Below the pieces are notes generated by a model. It saw only the letters and a list, made by a program, of their open reading frames with translations. It was not told the DNA's origin and ran no database searches. DNA of 64,000 nucleotides from NCBI RefSeq assembly GCF_030867095.1, contig NC_081824.1, forward strand, positions 307,908,956 to 307,972,955, in the 5' to 3' direction. Numbering within the stretch: position 1 is the first letter of the stretch; each line of letters opens with the position of its first letter. The position numbers were made by a program, and so were the translations under genes. This DNA is from Alligator mississippiensis. Taxonomy: Eukaryota > Chordata > Crocodylia > Alligatoridae. Positions 32,781 to 44,300 of the stretch are shown piece by piece.

Positions 32781-35700
32781 TTGTATCTGTGTTCTTTTGA
32801 AAGAAAAGTTCACTTAATGCTTATACATATAACACTGGATTAATTAAAAAAGAAATAAAATCAATATGCTGTACGGAAAGTAAAAAAAAATAAAATCAAT
32901 CTGACACAGTTTCTGTATAAAAGATTTCTTTGTGGTGATTTATACCAAAGTTGTTCTAAATGGGATACACATACACCTTTCTGATTGATCTTTCTTTGTA
33001 ATTTGTACCAATACCCTTGCAATGTCATAGAACCTTAACACAGCTGAAAGAATATCACAGGAAGGTAAAAGATGAGGTGCTCGTATGATACAAGTCACAT
33101 AAGTCTATGAATGAAGAGGCAAAGTTATTTGATATAACTTTTTCAGCATGTCTACAGATTATGAAAAGCAAAACAAAAACCTATTCACAATTTCTTTAGC
33201 TTTCATCTTTAAATTAATATAAAGTAACTAAGTTTGCTGATTGCTCTTTAAAGGCCAAATGCTGAGACGATTAAAACCAATGGAAAAATTGCCATTGACT
33301 TCAGTGGGACTGAGATATTTGCCCTTAACAGAATAAATAGCCATGCATCTCCTCCTTTTATTTCCACCATTGGCTTTGGGTTTAGCTCAAAAGAACAACA
33401 CAGCCTTTCTACAAAATAATACTTAATGGAAAGCTCCCCAATAAATCCCAGCAGGTGAAAAGAGAAAGAGTAATATTGGATAAAAATAAACAAAAAGGAT
33501 CAACTAAATTTTGTATAATATTTATGAGAACCATAAAATCCCCCTGCTGAGCACAAGGGGCCCTGGAGAATCATTAGTCTACTAGCCTAATCCCTGCCCA
33601 AGGCTTTTCAAGCCTGTCCAGGATCCCCACAGCAGCAAGTGTCTCTGCCAGAGAGTAGTAACTTAGCACTCAGTATTTGAGAACACAAAACTGATAAACA
33701 TAAATTTTGCAGTAGTTTTTCAGAATGCTGATGCATAACTTCAGAAGATATTTAATTAGCATCCTTTCTAACTAATGTCCTCAGCCTCCAAGCAGCACTT
33801 CAAATCCAAGTAAATGCCAGCAATTCTCCAGAGGAAGGAAAACATAGATGGAAGATAAGGGCATACTGAAACCAAATCATATCCCCAAACGAAGAGCTCA
33901 ACGTCTTGTAGTTTTCTCAGTTCAGTCAAGTCAAACATAGGATGGCAGTGCTCACAAAATTCCATTTAATGTTTCTGGGAGTCCTTTGCAAGTATTTAAA
34001 ATCCAGACACTTTTTTATGCACAAAAGAGGCAGAATAGAATAGGAAAACTTAGGCAGAAAGTCTCTAGAGTTTCTTTAAGTTTTACAGTACAGTTGTACT
34101 AATGTCTACTTTATGCTCCTGGGGATTATTTTTGAGTCGTAAAATAGTCAGATCTTTTCTACACCTAGATCAGAGCTTTCCAAATTTATGTTGTAAAATT
34201 TAGCACATAGCATTCATAAATCAGAACTCCAGGGAAACAAATTATGGGACATAGTTCTACATCAAAAAGATAAATCTGACCTTAATGGTCAGGATAGAAG
34301 ATATTTTCTAATCAGACAACTAGAGATCTAATTAATGTTAGCATTTGTAAACCCACCAATGAAATACAGCCATGTTCTTAGTGGAGAAACATAAATCTGA
34401 CAGTAGAGTTAACACTTATCATTTGATAATGTTTTGTCTAATGTTTATAAATCAGTATGTTAAATAAGATTTACACAAGGTCCATAAATTAACACACTAA
34501 ATGAGAAGTAAATAGTTTCTGATTTATAAATAAGGACCTACACATGTTGTAGGTAACCGAACAGACAACCAATATACCCTTCTAAATCAGTTGAGGGTTA
34601 TCTATTATAAATCACAGTTGTAAATAATGTTAATCCTAAGAAATGGTTTACATATGTGCATGTTTAAAAAATCCAATTTCAATAGGGAAAAACAGGGCTG
34701 TGGATTTAAAAGCCTTCAGCACACAAATGAAACACAAACTAAAGACCAAGGGAGCATCAGCAGATTCTCCTGAATTAAGCTGCTGCAATGTTAGCTTTTA
34801 TTTTCTTTAGTTTAATAAGTTTGCAGCAGGTATAGTCTAAAGTAACATCATGCTGTTCATAGTGTAGATTGTATCTGAAAATCAAAGACAGACTATTTTT
34901 CCCAAAATGTATACTCAATCTGACAAGGCAGAAGAATAACAGTCACCCTCCTGTGATTTTTCCATCTCCTCCCCCAACTGTCTATGCAGACAGTTGAAAG
35001 ATGAGCACATCTCATGCCAGGAGGCAGCAGGTTACTAAAACTCACATGACACATTTATGCAAGAAACATTCTGCACAACATATGGGCTTTGGGAACCCTT
35101 CCCACCTTCTGTCTGTAAGTGTCTGTGTGTGATTGTTATTTTTTTTGTTGTTTCGGTGAAATGGCCTGATGAAGAGATATGTAGTTTATCACAAAAATGT
35201 TACAGGATTAAATATAAGGCAAAATAGAAAGGTAAAGCAATTTCAACAGGAGACAACACATAGGTATCCCTAACCTTTAAATCCTTACCAACATTATCTT
35301 CTTGATTCTTGCAGTGCCTGGGTCAATTATGTAAGTCATTATCTTGCATTTAACAGATGGAGAAACCTGAGACAAGATGAGGCTGATGCCAAAATTTTCC
35401 AAAGGGGCTACTGATGTTTGGGTGCCCACCTTGACAGGTACACACAGTGTCTCAAGTTGGACACTAAAATATTAAGGCACTCCAAAGCAGTAGCACCTTT
35501 GGAACATTTGCCTATGATTTGAGCAAGCTGGAAGAAACAGCAGCAGCATTAGGGTAGCATATACCATCCGATTGCATACAGACCTTGGGCAGGTCAGGGA
35601 CCCTGTTGCATTAAGATTATATGTTGTCCTGAACTGCTATGTCAGAGTAAGGGTCTGAAATTAAGGCCAGGTCCAGGTGGGTGTCCATGATGTCCCATAG

Positions 35701-36106
35701 CCTCCAGTGAGACTCACACAGGGTGACCAGCAGGACCTGCCACAGCTCCTGGGTCTCTGTTTGCTTGGGCATGCAGGCCAAGAAACAAAGGCATGTACAA
35801 GTCACAATGCCAAGGAGTTGGAGGCATGGTGGCCTGGACCCAGCCCAGTCAGGGTCGGCTCAGCTGTTTGGCTCCATTTGTGAGTCTTCAGCAGCCTGAG
35901 GAGCCTACAGGCCACACTGGGAGGCATGCAAAAGCTTACCCTACCTGCTGGGCTTACCCTGTGCAAGCAGGCTCCAAGCCCTGCCTTACTGAAGGGTTAC
36001 CATGTGTTCTGTTTGCACCCAACCTAATCTTGGGTGCTTAGAGTAAAGCTTGAAAGATTGCTTCTACCTCCAACTTCTTGAATGCCTGTACTTAGCCTAC
36101 AGGGAT
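32781..36106. other. No gene seen; AT-rich, repeat-poor block
   Basis: About 3.3 kb. Near 33252-33330 there is a CCATTGACTTCAGTGGG-type segment, a motif often found in old amniote repeats. Near 35395-35480, CCAAAGGGGCTACTGATGTTTGGGTGCCC and CTCAAGTTGGACAC (shown in parts) also look like an ancient dispersed repeat. Beyond these I see no elements and no coding domain. The region 35640-36020 is GC-richer but its frames look random. Confidence 0.5.
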
Positions 36107-36109
36107 GTA

Positions 36110-37705
36110 GGTTGTAGCCGTGTTGGTCTAAGGACATAGTCAGACAAGGTTCTTTGCATGAATCTGATATCTTTTATTAGACAAAGTTAAATAGTTGGAG
36201 AAATTGTTCTTAGCAAGCTTTCGGGTATAAAAACCCTTCATCATGTTGACAAAGCAGTTGGTATGTGCTCTTTCTGGATGGAATGAAGAGTCCAGAGGCT
36301 GGGCTAGTATGCATACAAGAAAGGCAGTCAGTGAAGATGTAAATTAAGGAGTCAATGGGTGAGAGAGAGGCTGGGGCGGGGAAGGAAGGGGGATGAATGT
36401 AGCAGGTTGGCTTGAATACTCCAGCACCAACATCTCCTTTTAAGACATGATGATCAGTATCCAGAATGGTAAAATACAGACTATGTGATACAAGAAACCC
36501 ACAGACCAAAATACATATCTTCACAGAACCAGCAAACACCCTAAACATACCAAAAAATCTGTGATATACAGCCAAGCCCTCAGATACCACCAAATTTGCA
36601 CTGAGAACACCTGGGATTGCTACCTCACAAATCTTAGAATGGCTTTCACTCAACAAGGACACTCCTCCAGAGAGATAGATTGCACGTTTGAAAGAGCCAC
36701 CTGGATACCACATGAAGAATTGCTACAGTACAGAAGAAAAAAACCCACAAATCGCACACCACTGGTTATGACATATCACCCCTCCCTCGAACCCATGCAG
36801 AAAATCCTCAAACAATAGCAATCCATACTAGAAGGAGACCCAATTCTTAAAGAGATCTTCCCAGAACCACCTTCCCAGAACCACTAGCCTTCAAACAAGC
36901 ACCAAACCTCGCTAACCTCATCACCAGAAGCAAACTTCCTATGGCCCAGAACACACCGAATAGATCCAGACCATGCCATGCCAAGAAATGGAAAACCTGC
37001 CAACACATCTCCATGGTCCCCACAATTACTACACCCCACAACAGAGCCATCAGCATTCCTGGAGCTTACAGCTGCACCTCCAGAAATGTAATATATCTCA
37101 TCCAATGCACCAAATGCTCTGATGGACAACACATAGGAGAGACCAAACAACAACTGCGTACCAGAATGAATGCATACTGGAAATCTATCAAAGACAGGAA
37201 TACCCAATTACCTGTGGGGGCACATTTCTCACACGAAAACCACTCTCTCTCCAATCTCTCAGTCCTGAGCCTCAAAGGAAACTTACAAACCACTTCTCAG
37301 AGACCAGCCTATGACCTTCACTTCATCAACCTTCTGGATACCAAAAATCATGGACTGATATAGACATTGGATTTATGACACATCATAACCTGCCTGACAT
37401 CTGACTCCCCAGGTACCTCTTCACTATTTACCTGCTACATTCATCACCCTTCCCCCCGCTCCATCTCTCACCCACTGACTCCTTACTTTACATCTTCATT
37501 GACTGGCATTTTTGCATGTATACCAGCCTCTGGCCTCTTTACTATTTGATCCAGGAAGAGCACACGCCAACTGCAGATGCTCCCTAAGCCTGATGAAGGG
37601 TTTTAAACCTGCAAGCTTGCTAAAAAAAATTTTTCCAACTATTTAAGTTGGTCTAATAAAAGATCTCTCAGATTCACCCAAAGAACCTTGTCTGCCTATG
37701 TACTT
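36110..37705. repeat. Inverted repeat arms of about 360 bp flanking the PLE
   Basis: The left arm is about 36110-36480 and the right arm about 37345-37705. Paired blocks include AGACAAGGTTCTTTG with CAAAGAACCTTGTCT, AAATAGTTGGA with TCCAACTATTT, AAAACCCTTCATCA with TGATGAAGGGTTTT, and AGGAGTCAATGGGTGAGAGA with the complement of TCTCTCACCCACTGACTCCT. Identity is high over the first 150 bp and lower toward the centre. Confidence 0.88.
36493..37363 (+). pseudogene. PLE polymerase C-terminus: RT end plus GIY-YIG endonuclease
   Basis: The frame starts YKKPTDQNTYLH (relatives: YRKPTDRHTYLH), then HPKHTKKSVIYSQALR, CTENTWDCYLTNLRMAFTQQG, NRTPLVMTYHPSLEPM and, after a stop and frameshift near 36820-36940, the endonuclease: NVIYLIQCTKCSDGQHIGET with the paired cysteines, where the YIG of GIY-YIG reads HIG, then QQLRTRMNAYWKSIK, VGAHFSHENHSLSNLSV and INLLDTKNHGLI. 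The order RT then GIY-YIG is diagnostic for endonuclease-bearing Penelope-like elements. The RT palm with its catalytic aspartates is missing, so the protein cannot act. Confidence 0.9.
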
Positions 37706-38410
37706 AGCTTTTGGGGGGCTGATTCAAACATTTAGACTAAAGCCCAGTACTGTAAAAAATACTCAGTAACAGAATAGAACTCACTCATTCCTGGCTCCCA
37801 GTCTTGTGCTGAATTCTCACTTCTCCTTGGGACCTTCATTCTGCAATCTTTTTAATGTGCATTAACTGTAAGCATGTAAGTAGTCCCAATAACAAAGAAG
37901 GTGTAAACACAGGGAGAAGCCTACTAATTCAGAATTTTAGTCCTGTAACTAAGAGCCAAGTAGGGCAGGGATATTTTATGTAGATTTGAAAAAAAATATA
38001 TTCAGATTTAGAAACAGTTTCATTTGGCTGGCATGGAAATCTAGAGGGAGCATATTTTCTTGTCATGTGAGGAATACAGATTCAGTAGATTAATTCCTGA
38101 ATGGAAAACAGAGAGAGAGAGAGAAATTGCTCAGCTGCTGTGGCTGGAAGTTTCCTTTTTGTATGGTCAATAGTAGGCTGAGATTTCTGTTTTCTACTCT
38201 ACTCTGATTTTGTCACCTCCTCTTCCTACCTCCTCTTCTACTCTGTCAAGACATCCAGACTGTAAATTGTGTGGGGCAGAGACTATCTTTATCAATACAG
38301 TGCATAGAATACTAAAGATCCTGGCCCTGATCCTATGTTTCTAATTATTCAAATATTGCTCTGTCTGTAATATTGCCCCTAGCCAATGACATTGTTGGCG
38401 TCAACATAAT
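37706..38410. other. No gene seen; spacer
   Basis: About 0.7 kb, AT-rich, with a short (GA)n run at about 38110-38127. I recognise nothing else. Confidence 0.6.
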
Positions 38411-38689
38411 TACCGTATTTACTCAAATCCAAAAGGAGTTTTTTTCCCCATTTCTACATTGTGGGTAGGAGGTAAGTCCCTTATCTTGATTTGAGTACAA
38501 ATCAGATGGAAGAGCAGGCAATTACTATGGCTCCAGCTCCAATCCCAAGCCCAGGTTGGGGCTAGAGTCAAACCTTCCACAGCTTCCTGCCTCACCTCCT
38601 TCCGCCTCACTTGCTACTGTCAGCTGCAGCTCTGTTCCCATTTCAGCCCAGGGCATGGAGCACATGGAAATAAGGAGAAATATACGGTC
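38411..38689 (+). mobile_element. DNA-transposon-like MITE with TACCGTATTTACTC end
   Basis: The left end is TACCGTATTTACTCAAATCC. The complement of the right end is GACCGTATATTTCTCC. The pair is a short imperfect inverted repeat about 280 bp apart. Ends of this type belong to a common amniote DNA-transposon group, also seen as a right end at 11611-11660. No target duplication is clear and nothing is encoded. Confidence 0.45.
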
Positions 38690-40367
38690 CCCAAAATGCT
38701 TTTAAAAAACAAACAAACAACCCCCCCCCCAGGTACATTGAATATGAACCATTGTAATTTCGATAATAAATATTTAAAGTCTATGAGCTGTGTTGACTCT
38801 AAATAAAGACTAAAATGTAGAAGAGAGACTAAATACCTACAGGGTACAAGGGCTTTTATAGCTTTTATTTCATTACACTTATTTATCCTATTGTGAAATT
38901 AACAAATTTGTCTCCCCAGGGGCTGATCTTTTTCTCATTACCCCTACAGCTGGATCAGGCCCTCAGTTTGGAGGTCTCTGGCCATTCATCTGTGAAGGGA
39001 TATATTGGAAAGGATACCATTTACATTTATATAACCAGCACACCTGGATAACCCTCCATATTAAGGTGGCAGGAGACAACCCATCTACAAATCTGTTAAC
39101 CTCGCTTCACTGAGAAAGCCATGCGTTCCTAATTTGGCAAGTTGATGGAAACATTAGTAATCTATATTTCTCTCACTGAGTGATGTGACAACACAGACAC
39201 ACTGGTGAGAAATTGTCTGAGTGTTTTATTGGTACTGTTAAATCTGTAGTAATGTGTCAGCATATGATCTTTTATGAAGTTTCTCTAATACAGATAATCC
39301 AAGTGAAATTCCAGCCTGTGGAAGGATAGGCTTTTCTTTTGGCTCACATGTGGTAGGTGCTGATGAGTCTATATAGGTGAGGGGAATTAGGAAATTTTAA
39401 AGTCCACAATTGGCACTGTACTATTTAACATTTCAAACAAAAGGGAAAAAAAAGAAGAGTACAGAGATTCTTGCTTCTTGGAATCTATCAACTAGTTGCA
39501 AAATCTGCATTTGGGTATTTAGTACCTAAAGGGTCAGCTAACATGAAAGGGCTTTGTTTGATGTTCTGATGATGGACTTACCATTCTTTCTCTTCTGGTA
39601 AGTGATGGCAAAGCACTCTGGCACATACTGGAACAGCAACACTACATATGTATCCCTGCAAATCACTTAGGCCACACTGTAACACTTGCCAAGGTTGGAC
39701 AGTATCTGCGTTATGAAGATCCATAATAGTGTCAGGAAAATCTCGCCTTCAGCAACTGGATTACAATGATGCTGCTCCAGTGAGCTACTATGCCATCCCA
39801 TTTATTTACAAATGTAAAGTTATTACTTTCTTTTGGGTTCTCAAATAAAGGAGATGAGGCCACCTGAGGAGAACTAACCTTCACTAGCATCAAGTACAGG
39901 GCCATATTGTAACATCATTTTTTTTTATCAATGACATGAATAGAGAAATCGCTTACAATTGATGACACTCTATAACCCAGAGTTGTCAGCTTGTTTGCAT
40001 ATCCACAGTGTGGATGTAGCTCTGAGTCCCTTCCATTTTCTTCTCAATGTGTAATGCAGTGCACAAGACTGGGCTACACAGTGTCACATCACATTAAATC
40101 GCTTTATGTATGTCACAATGCCATCTGACATAATGTCTGGAGCGTTGAAAGAATATTATCCTTGTGTCTTTGGGCTTTGAACACTGAATTACTAAGCCTA
40201 AACTGGCAGATAGCAATTCCAGGAGTCTGTGAATGCAACTTTTCTTATCTATTCAGGTAGCTATTTTCAGGCATAGTAACATATAAGTTTACATTTATTT
40301 ATAACATTACATTTTGTACTGGGATTCTTAAATTTCAATGATTAAGCCTTTGTTTATATTTCACATT
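38690..40367. other. Intergenic, contains one candidate exon
   Basis: About 1.7 kb, AT-rich, with no transposon ends recognised. The only item with protein character is the short minus-strand frame at 39582-39724, listed separately. Confidence 0.5.
39582..39724 (-). CDS. Candidate exon (unproven), minus strand, ends at a consensus splice donor
   Basis: On the minus strand an ATG at 39724 opens MDLHNADTVQPWQV, continues VLQCGLSDLQGY and SVAVPVCARVLCHHLPEE, and reaches 39582, where the sequence reads GAATG followed by GTAAGT, a perfect vertebrate donor. Without splicing the frame ends one codon later at TAA. Alternatively an internal exon could start at 39705 after ...CATAACGCAG. I cannot assign the peptide to a family. 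The residue mix (W, C, H, P in a hydrophobic setting) is less random-looking than other short frames here. Chance GTAAGT sites are common (many expected in 64 kb), and the block might be an unrecognised transposon piece, so confidence is low. Confidence 0.22.
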
Positions 40368-41095
40368 GCCCCAGGGACACAACCACAGGAGAGCTAGAGA
40401 CCCTCCCCTCAGGGGACCCTGGGAGGGGGGCTACACACCGCATGGAAAAAAACCCTGAATAAAGAAACTACATATCGGCCACAGGACACCAGACACCAAA
40501 AGAACAAAGAGTGGAACCCGTGTGGTTCATGAGCCACGCCTATATACAGCTGGAGCTGGTGGATGACGTCAGGAGTAATCACTGGCCTGCGAAGATAAAA
40601 GGGGGGCAGATTACACTTGGGGAGAGGCGCCCCAAGCGACTGGGAATAAACCCTGTGCCAGTCATGAACAACACCAGCGTCCAGGGGATGACTTCACTCC
40701 CGAAGGAGCTATATCAAACCCAGAGATGGCAGAAGCTTCCTACTTTGGGTTCACATGGGTACAAAGACGTGGAGGAAGGCTGACCTGGGGAAGGGCAGAA
40801 GACACTCCGTTGAAAACGCAGAGTGGAGCAGCACCGGGGAGACGCCACCTGGCTTCGGCTCTAGGGATGAAAGAGGGAAGGAGCAGCGTATTCTGATCTC
40901 TTCTCTTCTGTCTGCCCTTCTATTCTTTTCTTTAATTCTTTTTCTCTCTTTAGTTGCCACTGGTCTGTATATAGTCTTTTGTGTTGCTGTTGTGCTTTGT
41001 CTTTTTTCTTTCTTTGGGTGTTCAGTGGTTAGGTCTGCCTTAAGGGGGATCTGGGCAACATCACACCATCAGGATGATCATGAGGCTCAGTAAAG
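40368..41095 (+). mobile_element. CpG-retaining LTR-like block
   Basis: This 0.7 kb is much richer in CpG than its surroundings. It starts TGCCCCAGGGACACAACC and has a TATA-like GATAAAAGG near 40590 and AATAAACCC near 40647, the promoter-to-polyadenylation spacing of an LTR. A long pyrimidine tract follows at 40890-41030. These features suggest a fairly recent LTR or retroelement end. No target duplication or clear right terminus was found. A host CpG-rich promoter/first exon is the alternative. The frame at 40755-41093 has a hydrophobic stretch, but that is simply the translation of the T/C-rich tract. Confidence 0.35.
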
Positions 41096-41136
41096 TTACT
41101 CCCAAGTCAGTCCACACACAGTGTTACTGCACAGTA

Positions 41137-41359
41137 GGTCATCTATATGTGCCTTACTGCACAGTAACTAAGCGGGCATAAATTTTCTACCTGCATTATG
41201 CAGGTAGCAAGTTTACACCCAAGACAGCATATGTTGCCATAGTTATTGTGCAGTATGGGTGCACACGTGTAGGTGCGCACCTGTACCATGCAGTAACTTT
41301 TGGTTACTGTGTGGAAAACAAAGTTACTGCACAGTAACTGCGCTTGTGTAGATGAACCC
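41137..41359. mobile_element. MITE (223 bp) with long terminal inverted repeat
   Basis: The left end GGTCATCTATATGTGCC is followed by TTACTGCACAGTAACT. The complement of the right end is GGGTTCATCTACACAAGCGC followed by AGTTACTGTGCAGTAAC. The inverted repeat is about 35 bp, and the inner TTACTGCACAGTAA is itself palindromic and occurs several times. The CATCTA-type end matches the MITE group at 8721, 51472 and 58075. Non-coding. Confidence 0.7.
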
Positions 41360-42393
41360 ATATAGAATTAAATTTAGATCTCAGTTTTGTGGTTTTGATA
41401 TAGGGCTCTGCACTAGAGATCCTTAAATAGTGTAGCATTAGTAAAGTCAATGGATGTCTACTGATTTTCATCAGCTCAGACTTCTCTTGATTTGAAAGAA
41501 TTATAGAAACATAGGAAAGTGGTGCTGGAAGAGACCTTTTAAGGTCATCTAGTCCAGCCCCCTAATAAAGGTAGGATCATTCCTGAATAAAACATCCTAG
41601 CCAAGAGTATGCTTAACCTGCTCTTGAAAACTTCCAAGGATGGAGATTCTATAACTTATTTAGGTAGCCCATTCTAATGCTTGATGACCTTCATGGTTAG
41701 AAATTTCCTCCTAATTTCCAACTTAAATTTTCTCTGCTTAAATTTGAGGCTATTGTTCCTAGTCAACTATAGCCACAGAGAAAAGTTCATCTCCATCCTC
41801 TATGTAATCACCCTTCACATATTTGAAGACTTATGAAATACCCCAACAGTATTCTCTCCTTCAAACTAAATAAGCCTTTAAGTGTTTCCTCATAAGGCTT
41901 GACTCCCTAATCATTTTTGTTGTGCTGCATTGGACTCTTTCCAAAATTTTACACATCCTTCCTGATGTGTAGGGCACAAAAATGGATACAGTACTTATTC
42001 TGGTCCAAGTCTTTGCACTTATCCTTGTTGAATCTTATCTGACTGATTCCAGATAATTTCTTCTATCTATCCAGGTCATTCTGTATCCTAGCCCTACCCT
42101 CCAGATTGTCAGCAACTCTTCCCTATTTGCCATCATTCACAAATCTGTCAAGTGTGCATTCAATCCCAAATCATTAAGGAAAATATTAAACACTGGACCC
42201 AGGTCAGACCCCTACACATCAGGAAGGATGTGGACAGTTTGGAAAGACTTGATGTCTCCTCCCAAATTGGCACTGAGCCATCAGTGACTACTCTTTGCCT
42301 ATGATGATCCAACCAATTATGTATCCACCTTCAGTAATTTAATCTATTATGTATTTCTTTAGCTTGTTAGTGGGAAAGCCATGAGAGACAGTG

Positions 42394-42582
42394 TCAAAAT
42401 CTTACTACGATCAAGGTATAACACATCCATGCTCTCCCTCCATCCACAAAACCTATCACCTTATAGATGGAAATCAGGTTGGTCAGGCATGAGTTGCTCT
42501 TGGTGACTTCATGGTGGTTCTTCCTGATCATGTTGTTATCTTCTAGGTGCTTCACAATAAATTCCTTGAAGACATGCTCCAT
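42394..42582 (-). pseudogene. RT fragment of the old CR1
   Basis: About 62 codons matching the RT segment before motif A: EHVFKEFIVKHLEDNNMIRK, then HHEVTKSNSCLTNLISIY. In relatives the middle reads NQHGF, here NHHEV. It is broken on both sides. Confidence 0.8.
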
Positions 42583-43353
42583 TATCTGTCCAGGAATACA
42601 TTATCTTTCTTTCCTTTCTTAAAGGGGGGCATTATATTTGTCCTTTTACAGGGCTTGAACTGACTTCCACAACTTCTTAAAGAGGATAGACAATAGTTCT
42701 GAAAGTACTTCGGTCAAGTCTTTCAGTACCCTAAGGTGTGTGCTATTTTGCCTAGCCAACTTCAAAGTATTAATAGCTTCTGTAAGTAGTCCCTAACCTA
42801 TTCTAATACTCTAAGCCATTTTTCTCTTTCCCTGTCTTTGCTGCCAACTGAACTTGTCATCTTGAAGCTGCCCCTATTTGTAAAGACTGCAGTAGAAAAG
42901 GTATTAAATATGTCAGCCTTCTCTGCATCATCTGTAACTAGATTGCCGTCTTCATTCTGTAAGGTAGCTATAGTTTCTCTGGTTTTCTTCTTACATTTAA
43001 CATACTTGTAGAATTCCTTTTAATTTCCTTTTGTTTCCTTTACCAGCTGCACCGCAAATCATGCCTTGCCCTTCCTAATTTTCATACTGCATGCCCATAC
43101 AATACTCTTACACTGTTTCCCTAGCACTAAGACCAAGTTTCCATTTTTTATAGGATTGCTTTTTTGCATTTCAACTCATTGAAGAGATTGCTCTCTGACT
43201 AGGCTGGTTTCCTATCATACTTTCCATTCTTCCATCATTTAGGGATAGCTTGCTCCTGTGCCCTTAATACAGTCTTCTTTAAACTACAGTCTAGACTTTT
43301 TTCCCCCCAGACTTATCTCCCAGGGTATCCTACCTACCTGTTCCCTAAGTTAG

Positions 43354-43798
43354 GTAGGGTGAAGTTACACATCACACTTACACCATACTGAGAACATTTA
43401 AAATATGAGTGTCTTCGTGTTAAAGCTTGTTAACTTCTGCTAAGAGCCCTCTGAGCACCTCAAAATTATACCTCTTTAGATGAGGGTTAACCCTGGACCA
43501 TGCTACCTTGCTCATGTTAGGTTAGCTCAGTCTGCTCCACGGAGATGAAATGAGCAATTTTCAGCCTTTCAGCATCCGAGGATGCATCACTCCCAGACTC
43601 TCCTCCCTGCTCCCCCCTCTGTCCCCAGCAGGTATCCTGGCTCCAAGCCATGTCCCTACTCATGAAAGCTCTAGTGGTAAGTAGGAGCTATGCAGGCAGG
43701 AAATGATATTAACCTTTAATGTACTTATCATATGTTTTATCTTTAATACTGCCTAACATTACACATTTAGTATGTGTAGCCATGTAACTTCACCCTTA
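43354..43798. mobile_element. MITE (439 bp) inserted in the old CR1
   Basis: The element is 43357-43795. Left end GGGTGAAGTTACACATCACA and right end (complement) GGGTGAAGTTACATGGCTAC share GGGTGAAGTTACA exactly. The flanks are GTA on the left and TTA on the right, a 3-bp duplication with one change if of the TTA type. CR1 sequence continues on both sides (ending TAAGTTAG, resuming AAAGCCTGCTTTTCTGAAG). It is non-coding and shares its interior with 18095-18460. Confidence 0.8.
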
Positions 43799-43997
43799 AA
43801 GCCTGCTTTTCTGAAGACCAGTGACCTTACTTTGGTGCTTTCCTTCCTTCTTCTCCTTAGGTTCTTGAGCTCTGTTATTTTATGGTCACTGTCACCCAAG
43901 ATACCTTCCATCTTCTCAACCAACTCCTCCCTGTCTAATCAAGAAGAGCAGTTAATCAAGAAGAGCTTCCCACTTAGCTGGCCTCTCTATATTTGTA

Positions 43998-44198
43998 TCA
44001 AAAAGTTATCCCCAATGCACTCCAGGAATTTGTTAGACTGCTTGTGCATTGCTGTGTTTCCCTCCCAGAAGATGCCTGAATAATTAAAGTTCCCATGAAA
44101 ATCAGAGCCTGGGATTTGGAAGCTTCTGTCAATTGTTTAATGAAGGCCTTGTCCATTTCCTCCTCCTGGCGTCCTGGTCTGTAGTAGATGCCCACCAT
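43998..44198 (-). pseudogene. Endonuclease fragment of the old CR1
   Basis: About 66 codons: [35 protein letters not shown], and further [15 protein letters not shown]. The YYRP and MGD(F)N-like blocks in this order are the CR1 APE domain. A frameshift falls in the MGDFN motif, so the catalytic aspartate is lost in this frame. Confidence 0.78.
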
Positions 44199-44300
44199 GA
44201 CATCCCCACTGCTGCTCTCTCCTCTGACCTTTACTCAGAGGCTTTCAATAGGCCTACTTTCCACTTTGTATTGCATCTTAGAACAAGTGTACATCACCTT

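Larger units (their letters stand above)
36107..37705 (+). mobile_element. Penelope-like retroelement (PLE) bounded by inverted copies of its tail
   Basis: The central plus-strand part encodes the end of a Penelope-type reverse transcriptase followed by a GIY-YIG endonuclease. The right end is the tail: CCTGATGAAGGGTTTTAAACC, GCAAGCTTGC, CCAACTATTTAAGTTGGTCT, AATAAAAGATCTC, CAAAGAACCTTGTCTGCCTA (given in pieces). The left end (36107-36480) is the reverse complement of that tail plus part of the 3' untranslated region. The element is 5'-truncated: only the last RT segment remains. Inverted partial copies at the ends are a known habit of Penelope-like elements. Confidence 0.88.
41499..44300 (-). 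mobile_element. Old CR1 LINE with endonuclease and RT remnants, minus strand
   Basis: The 3' end at the low coordinate reads GGAAGAGACCTTTTAAGGTC and ATCTAGTCCAGCCCCCTAAT. The minus strand then yields RT fragments (42582-42394: HLEDNNMIRKNHHEVTKS, SCLTNLISIYKV) and, far upstream, an endonuclease fragment (44198-43998: [27 protein letters not shown] standing where relatives read MGDFNY). It is about 2.8 kb including a 439-bp MITE. The 42000-42240 part looks rearranged. The many stops show that it is old, comparable to the older CR1 at 28-29.8 kb. Confidence 0.85.

Noticed and set aside
36210..36713. 167-codon minus-strand frame
   Set aside because: It is antisense to the PLE coding part and runs through its inverted tail copy. 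The real coding strand is plus, as shown by the KPTD and GIY-YIG motifs.
40755..41093. 112-codon frame with an apparent transmembrane stretch
   Set aside because: The hydrophobic part is the translation of a T/C-rich tract within an LTR-like block. No start context or homologue is recognisable.
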